Positions 59,827-64,000 of a stretch of 64,000 nt of DNA are shown piece after piece; position 1 is the stretch's first letter, and each line of letters begins with the position of its first letter. A program made the position numbers and the translations under genes. This DNA is from Peptoclostridium acidaminophilum DSM 3953 (GTDB taxonomy: Bacteria; Bacillota; Clostridia; Peptostreptococcales; Peptostreptococcaceae). The DNA lies in assembly GCF_000597865.1 (NCBI RefSeq), contig NZ_CP007452.1:1743183-1807182 (forward strand), written 5' to 3'. The notes below the pieces were generated by a model. The model was given only the letters and a program-made list of their open reading frames with translations, had not been told where the DNA came from and ran no database searches.

Positions 59827-61311
59827 TTATTTATCTTCACTTATGATAGGCTTCATCGTTGGGAATAGTATTACATCCCTTATTGATGATGAGTCTGTAA
59901 GCAACATCATCACCCTGTCTATGCCTATTCCAAGCCCGCCTGTAGGTGGCAGTCCCACTTCTATTGCATTGATGAAATCCTCATCAAGCATCTGAGCCTC
60001 ATCGTCACCAAGCTCTCTTTGCTTTAGCTGGTCCATGAACCTGCCTCTTTGGTCTATAGGATCATTAAGCTCCGAGAATGCATTTGCTATCTCCCATGTG
60101 TTCACGAAAGCCTCAAACCTGTTTGTTATTGTAGGATCGTCGGGATTTCTCTTTGCCAGCGGAGAAATCTCCACTGGGTGGTGAGTTATGAATGTAGGCT
60201 GAACAAGATGCTCCTCGCAAAACTCTTCGAATATTTCGCTGAGTATGTGTCCTTTTGTAAGGCCCGCTCTGAGATCAAGCCCTTTCTTGTCTGCAATTTC
60301 ATATGCCTCTTCGTCGGTTTTGATATCGTCAAAGTCTATTCCCGTATATTTCTTCACGGCTTCCTTCATGCTCATCCTGTTCCAAGGCGGAGTAAGGTCT
60401 ATCTCCTTGCCCTGGTATGTAATCTTAGTCGAGCCGACAGACTTCTGTGCCATATACGCAACTATATTTTCCGTTATGTTCATCATTTCCTCGTAATCCG
60501 CATAAGCCTGATACAGCTCTATGGCAGTGTACTCCGGATTGTGCTTTATTGACATGCCCTCGTTCCTGAACATCCTGCCCATCTCGTAAACCTTGTCGAA
60601 TCCGCCCACTATCAGCCTTTTAAGGTAGAGCTCATTTGCTATCCTCAGGTACATGTCTATATCAAGAGTGTTGTGGTGAGTGATGAAAGGTCTTGCAGAT
60701 GCTCCGCCGGCTATTGTGTTTAGTATAGGCGTGTCCACTTCAAGAAAACCTCTCTCGTCAAGGAATTCCCTTACAGCTTTTACAGCCTTGCTTCTTGTAA
60801 GGAACTTCTCCTTGACCTCCGGATTCACAATAAGATCCACATACCTTTGCCTGTATCTAAGGTCAGGATCCTTGAGCCCATGGAATTTTTCAGGCAAAAT
60901 CTGGAGTGATTTGGAGAGGAGCGTAACCTTTGAGGCTTTAACAGATATTTCTCCCTTTTGAGTTATAAAAACCTCGCCTTCCACGCCCACGATGTCGCCT
61001 ATGTCGTATGTCTTGAATACATCGTATTCAGCTTCACCGAGTCCGTCCACCTTCACATATGACTGTATTCTGCCTTTACCGTCCTGCACGTCCATGAATG
61101 TAGTCTTTCCATGGCCCCTTTTGCTCATTATACGGCCTGCTATGCTTACCTGCTGTCCCTGCATGGAGTTGATATTCTCCTTAATGTCAGCAGAATATGC
61201 ACTCACGTCATATTTTTCTATTTTAAAAGGGTCATTTCCAGCTTCCTGAAGCTTCTTTAGTTTGTCCCTTCTAATCTGCAGCATCTCGTTCAAATTCAAT
61301 TCTTCTGACAA
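59827..61311 (-). CDS. lysS: Lysyl-tRNA synthetase, class II
   Basis: Charges tRNA-Lys. The 494-aa length is typical. An N-terminal OB-fold anticodon domain ([29 protein letters not shown]) is followed by class II motif 1 ([21 protein letters not shown]), motif 2 ([23 protein letters not shown]) and motif 3 ([15 protein letters not shown]). It starts at TTG 61311 with GGAGGTG six bases upstream, 15 bp after greA. Confidence 0.97.
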   Translation of the reverse strand: MSEELNLNEMLQIRRDKLKKLQEAGNDPFKIEKYDVSAYSADIKENINSMQGQQVSIAGRIMSKRGHGKTTFMDVQDGKGRIQSYVKVDGLGEAEYDVFKTYDIGDIVGVEGEVFITQKGEISVKASKVTLLSKSLQILPEKFHGLKDPDLRYRQRYVDLIVNPEVKEKFLTRSKAVKAVREFLDERGFLEVDTPILNTIAGGASARPFITHHNTLDIDMYLRIANELYLKRLIVGGFDKVYEMGRMFRNEGMSIKHNPEYTAIELYQAYADYEEMMNITENIVAYMAQKSVGSTKITYQGKEIDLTPPWNRMSMKEAVKKYTGIDFDDIKTDEEAYEIADKKGLDLRAGLTKGHILSEIFEEFCEEHLVQPTFITHHPVEISPLAKRNPDDPTITNRFEAFVNTWEIANAFSELNDPIDQRGRFMDQLKQRELGDDEAQMLDEDFINAIEVGLPPTGGLGIGIDRVMMLLTDSSSIRDVILFPTMKPIISEDK

Positions 61312-61326
61312 CTATAGCACCTCCGT

Positions 61327-61809
61327 TTATCTTCTTATATCCAGTATTTTAAATCTCGCTGTTCCGTCAGGAACGTTCACTTCGATTTCGTCGCCTTTTT
61401 TCATTCCTATGAGCGCACTTCCAACCGGAGATTCGTTAGATATCTTGTTGTCATAAGGATCCGCTTCCGCAGAGCCCACTATAGTGTACTCCATCTCCTC
61501 ATCGAAATCAAAATCCTTGACCTTAACTATAGACCCTACCGTAACAATGTCAGCTTCTATGTCTTCTTCCTTTATTATCTTGGCCTTCCTGAGCATATTC
61601 TCAAGCTTTAGTATCCTCTCCTCCACTTTCGCCTGCTCGTTTTTCGCCTCGTCATACTCGGCATTCTCGGATATGTCTCCAAAAGATATGGCTTCCTTTA
61701 TTCTCTCGGCAACCTCTTTCCTCATCACCGTCTTAAGCATTTCAAGCTCGTCTTCTATCTTTTTATAGCCTTCCTTCGTAAGAAGTATTTCCTTTGAGTT
61801 TGGATCCAT
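61327..61809 (-). CDS. greA: Transcription elongation factor GreA
   Basis: Rescues backtracked RNA polymerase by stimulating transcript cleavage. The 160-aa length is normal. The N-terminal antiparallel coiled coil (about 10-75) with acidic tip [18 protein letters not shown] is followed by the FKBP-like domain ([38 protein letters not shown]). It is in an operon with lysS. Confidence 0.98.
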   Translation of the reverse strand: MDPNSKEILLTKEGYKKIEDELEMLKTVMRKEVAERIKEAISFGDISENAEYDEAKNEQAKVEERILKLENMLRKAKIIKEEDIEADIVTVGSIVKVKDFDFDEEMEYTIVGSAEADPYDNKISNESPVGSALIGMKKGDEIEVNVPDGTARFKILDIRR

Positions 61810-61844
61810 TTAAATTCCCCTCTCTCCTGATTTTAATCTAAAAC

Positions 61845-61878
61845 AAAAAAACTGATAGAATCCAATAGGATTTTATCA
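61845..61878 (-). terminator. Terminator after dusB
   Basis: TGATAAAATCC and GGATTCTATCA pair around TATT and are followed by GTTTTTTTG. It separates coaX-dusB from greA-lysS. Confidence 0.88.
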
Positions 61879-61962
61879 ATATGTCAATAATTATTGGAAT
61901 TCAAATACAAAAGGGCCTTTACATACCCTTGCACATTATAATGTATTATAAATTAGTATTTT

Positions 61963-62955
61963 TTATGTGTCAAGCAGCACATTCAGTTCATCCATGTAGG
62001 AGAGCAGCCTGCCCTTGATTTCTTCGAATCTATACAGCGTATTTATTTCATTCTTAATCTTTGCAGAGCCCTTCATTCCCTTGAGGTACCATCCAATATG
62101 CTTTCTCATCTCCACCACCCCGGTATGCATTCCCTTTATCTGGACTGCAAGTTCAAGATGCCTGATTACTGTTTCAATTTTTTGAACCGGTGAAGGTTCC
62201 CTTACCTGCTCATTGTATTCCAAATATCTGTATACCTCGTTGAATATCCAGGGATTTCCCTGGGCACCTCTGCCTATCATAACAGCGTCGCAACCGGTCT
62301 TCTCAAGCATGCTTAGCGCATCCTGCGCGGATTTCACATCGCCGTTGCCTATTACCGGAATCGAAACCGCATCCTTTACAGCCTTTATTACCGACCAATC
62401 GGCGCTCCCTGAATAGTACTGCTCCTTTGTCCTTGCATGAACTGCTATGGCGCTTATTCCGCAATTCTGCGCAATCCTGGCCATTTCCACGGCATTTATG
62501 TTATGCTCATCCCAGCCGGATCTGATCTTCACTGTCACAGGCTTTCTCGACGCCTTTACCGCAGCTTCCATTATCCTGCCTGCAAGCTCCGGATTTTTCA
62601 TAAGCGCACTGCCGTCACCGTTTTTTACTACCTTCGGAGCCGGGCAGCCCATGTTGATGTCTAGTATCTCGTTATCATGGTCATTGAGTATGCTTGCAGC
62701 CTCGGCAATGAACTCAGGCTCGTGCCCGAATATCTGGAGCGCCACCGGATGCTCCTGTTTTTCTATTTTTATCATGGATCTTGTCTTCTCGTCTTCATAG
62801 CACAGCGCCTTGGCATTTATCATCTCGGTATAGAGCAAATCACTGCCAAGCTCCTTGCATATGAGACGGAATGGCAAATCTGTCACGCCGGCCATTGGCG
62901 CCAGAAAAACATTGTGCCTAAGCTCCAGGCCTGCAATTTTCAAACCAGCTTTCAA
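61963..62955 (-). CDS. dusB: tRNA-dihydrouridine synthase (DusB type)
   Basis: FMN/NADPH enzyme reducing uridines in the tRNA D-loop. About 330 aa. It has VFLAPMAGVTDLPFR, NMGCPAPKVVKNGDGSALM with the catalytic Cys (GCPAPKV), VKIRSGWDE, HARTKEQYYSG, GNGDVKSAQDA and MIGRGAQGNPWIF. The start is probably TTG 62955 (LKAGLKIAG) with GGAGGAG five bases upstream rather than the reading to 62985. It is 39 bp downstream of coaX. Confidence 0.95.
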   Translation of the reverse strand: MKAGLKIAGLELRHNVFLAPMAGVTDLPFRLICKELGSDLLYTEMINAKALCYEDEKTRSMIKIEKQEHPVALQIFGHEPEFIAEAASILNDHDNEILDINMGCPAPKVVKNGDGSALMKNPELAGRIMEAAVKASRKPVTVKIRSGWDEHNINAVEMARIAQNCGISAIAVHARTKEQYYSGSADWSVIKAVKDAVSIPVIGNGDVKSAQDALSMLEKTGCDAVMIGRGAQGNPWIFNEVYRYLEYNEQVREPSPVQKIETVIRHLELAVQIKGMHTGVVEMRKHIGWYLKGMKGSAKIKNEINTLYRFEEIKGRLLSYMDELNVLLDT

Positions 62956-62994
62956 TATATCTCCTCCAACAATTTTGATACGCAAAGGAAGGAC

Positions 62995-63768
62995 CTAATC
63001 GGCCTTGTTCCTGTTGTATATTATCTTCAGCCCCTCAAGAGTCAGGAATCTGTCCACAAAGTCAACGTTCCTTGCTTCCGACGCTATTAGCGTCGCAAGC
63101 CCTCCCGTAGCTATAACCTTGGCATCGCTGTCTCCAAGCTCCGCCCTTATCAGGTCCACAATCCTGTCGACAAGGCCCGCATAGCCGTATATTATGCCTG
63201 ATTGCATGGCTCCGACAGTGTTTTTACTTATAGCATTTCCCGGCTTTACCAGCTCCACCCTTGGAAGCTTTGACGCCATCTGAAAAAGAGCCTCGCTTGA
63301 TATTTGTATTCCCGGCGCTATACTGCCGCCAAGATATTCTCCATTTTTAGATATTGCGCAAAAGGTAGTAGCAGTGCCAAAGTCAACTATTACAAGCGGA
63401 GCGCCGTACTTTTGATATGCAGCTACCGCGTTTACTATCCTGTCCGCACCCACCTGCTTGGGGTTGTCGTATTTTATGTTCATGCCCGTCTTTACGCCTG
63501 GACCTATCACCATGGGCTTCTTGCCGCAGTATTTAACGGAGAAGTTCTCCAGCGAATGCATGACATTGGGAACTACGGAGGATATTATAACATCCTCAAT
63601 CTGAGAAAAATCAAGTCCTTCATATGCGAAAAACTGGTGGATCAGCATTCCGTATTCGTCCGATGTCTTTTGCTTGTCCGTTTTCATTCTCCAGTAATTC
63701 ATGAGCTTGTCGCCTTTGTATACTCCAAGCACCGTGTTTGTGTTGCCAACGTCACACACTAAAAGCAT
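62995..63768 (-). CDS. coaX: Type III pantothenate kinase
   Basis: First step of coenzyme A synthesis. The 257-aa ASKHA kinase has [16 protein letters not shown] (phosphate-1, catalytic Asp), the [16 protein letters not shown] segment, [28 protein letters not shown] and [12 protein letters not shown]. Genes birA and dusB flank it as in many Clostridia. Confidence 0.97.
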   Translation of the reverse strand: MLLVCDVGNTNTVLGVYKGDKLMNYWRMKTDKQKTSDEYGMLIHQFFAYEGLDFSQIEDVIISSVVPNVMHSLENFSVKYCGKKPMVIGPGVKTGMNIKYDNPKQVGADRIVNAVAAYQKYGAPLVIVDFGTATTFCAISKNGEYLGGSIAPGIQISSEALFQMASKLPRVELVKPGNAISKNTVGAMQSGIIYGYAGLVDRIVDLIRAELGDSDAKVIATGGLATLIASEARNVDFVDRFLTLEGLKIIYNRNKAD

Positions 63769-63891
63769 ATATCATCTTCTCCCTGATGGTTTATTCTTTT
63801 CGAATTGCTTGCAGGTTTTATTTTAACAGTGTTTTTTTCCCATTTCAACAACCATGTCAAATATTTAATATAAAACAAGACTCATGAGGCT

Positions 63892-64000
63892 TTATCTATT
63901 CCTTACGGACACCTCTCCCGAAATAACTCTTTCGACGCTCCCATCCTCGTACTCTACAACAAGGTCGCCCTCACCGCTTATATCGAGCGCCTTTGCGGGA
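63892..64000 (-). CDS. birA: Biotin-protein ligase, C-terminal fragment
   Basis: The last 36 codons of a gene entering from the right edge. The reading ALDISGEGDLVVEYEDGS...ISGEVSVR ends at TAA 63894-63892 and matches the BPL C-terminal domain (GIDexGxLxV...DG...SGEVS). Its position before coaX is the common Firmicute order. Most of the gene is outside the window. Confidence 0.75.
   Translation of the reverse strand, partial: PAKALDISGEGDLVVEYEDGSVERVISGEVSVRNR

Overview
The window reads as a chromosomal segment of a low-to-moderate G+C anaerobic Firmicute (class Clostridia; Peptostreptococcaceae-like is my inference). Pointers are the class III ribonucleotide reductase, Rex, a fermentative-type glutamate dehydrogenase, AGGAGG ribosome-binding sites, consensus sigma-A promoters, a CIRCE-controlled groESL operon, guanine and FMN riboswitches, and the gene content of the pur and tsa operons. 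Most of it is housekeeping DNA on the minus strand.

Layout. 1-6260: purine biosynthesis operon purE-purC-purM-purN-purH-purD-purL (purL only its first codons; purF absent) behind a guanine riboswitch. 6427-9703: guaB-guaA, behind a leader that I do not recognise but which folds as a small three-way junction with mutually exclusive terminator and antiterminator pairings. 9722-12209: polar amino-acid ABC transporter with a consensus promoter and a very short attenuator-like leader. 12210-12838: mostly gene-free, with a large hairpin. 12839-15882: VTT-family membrane protein, kinase-like protein and two glycosyltransferases. 16065-18197: groES-groEL. 18335-20717: DNA glycosylase and cardiolipin synthase. 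20823-23514: copper ATPase and chaperone. 23596-28136: response regulator, gdh, P-loop protein, PfpI-family protein and rex with its own operator. 28445-30361: ABC-F ATPase (+). 30387-33029: complete t6A operon tsaE-tsaB-rimI-tsaD. 33138-34020: ribU under an FMN riboswitch. 34081-40524: amidohydrolase, tex, a 51-codon gene, a DUF6240-like protein and yaaR. 40579-44444: prfB (frameshifted) and secA. 44445-45243: a gene-free stretch dense in palindromes. 45245-50216: one 16S-23S-5S operon with two promoters and no spacer tRNA. 50235-53246: nrdD-nrdG with tandem NrdR boxes. 53625-55643: a membrane hydrolase and an aspartate aminotransferase. 55643-59377: two group II introns, one nested in the other. 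59399-64000: small membrane protein, lysS, greA, dusB, coaX and the 3' end of birA.

Most notable. (1) 55643-59377 is a twintron: a 1,845-nt inner group II intron sits exactly in the domain V/VI linker of a 1,890-nt group IIC intron, which itself lies just past a terminator hairpin and separates the aspartate aminotransferase gene from that terminator. (2) Two ~123-bp palindromic elements (44664-44787 and 45065-45186) share their ends and an identical 19-nt apical loop but have different, compensating stems, which suggests a conserved structured RNA or mobile palindrome. (3) The guaB leader is a strong candidate for an unassigned regulatory RNA. Short-leader attenuators before the amino-acid ABC operon and between purE and purC are further regulatory candidates.
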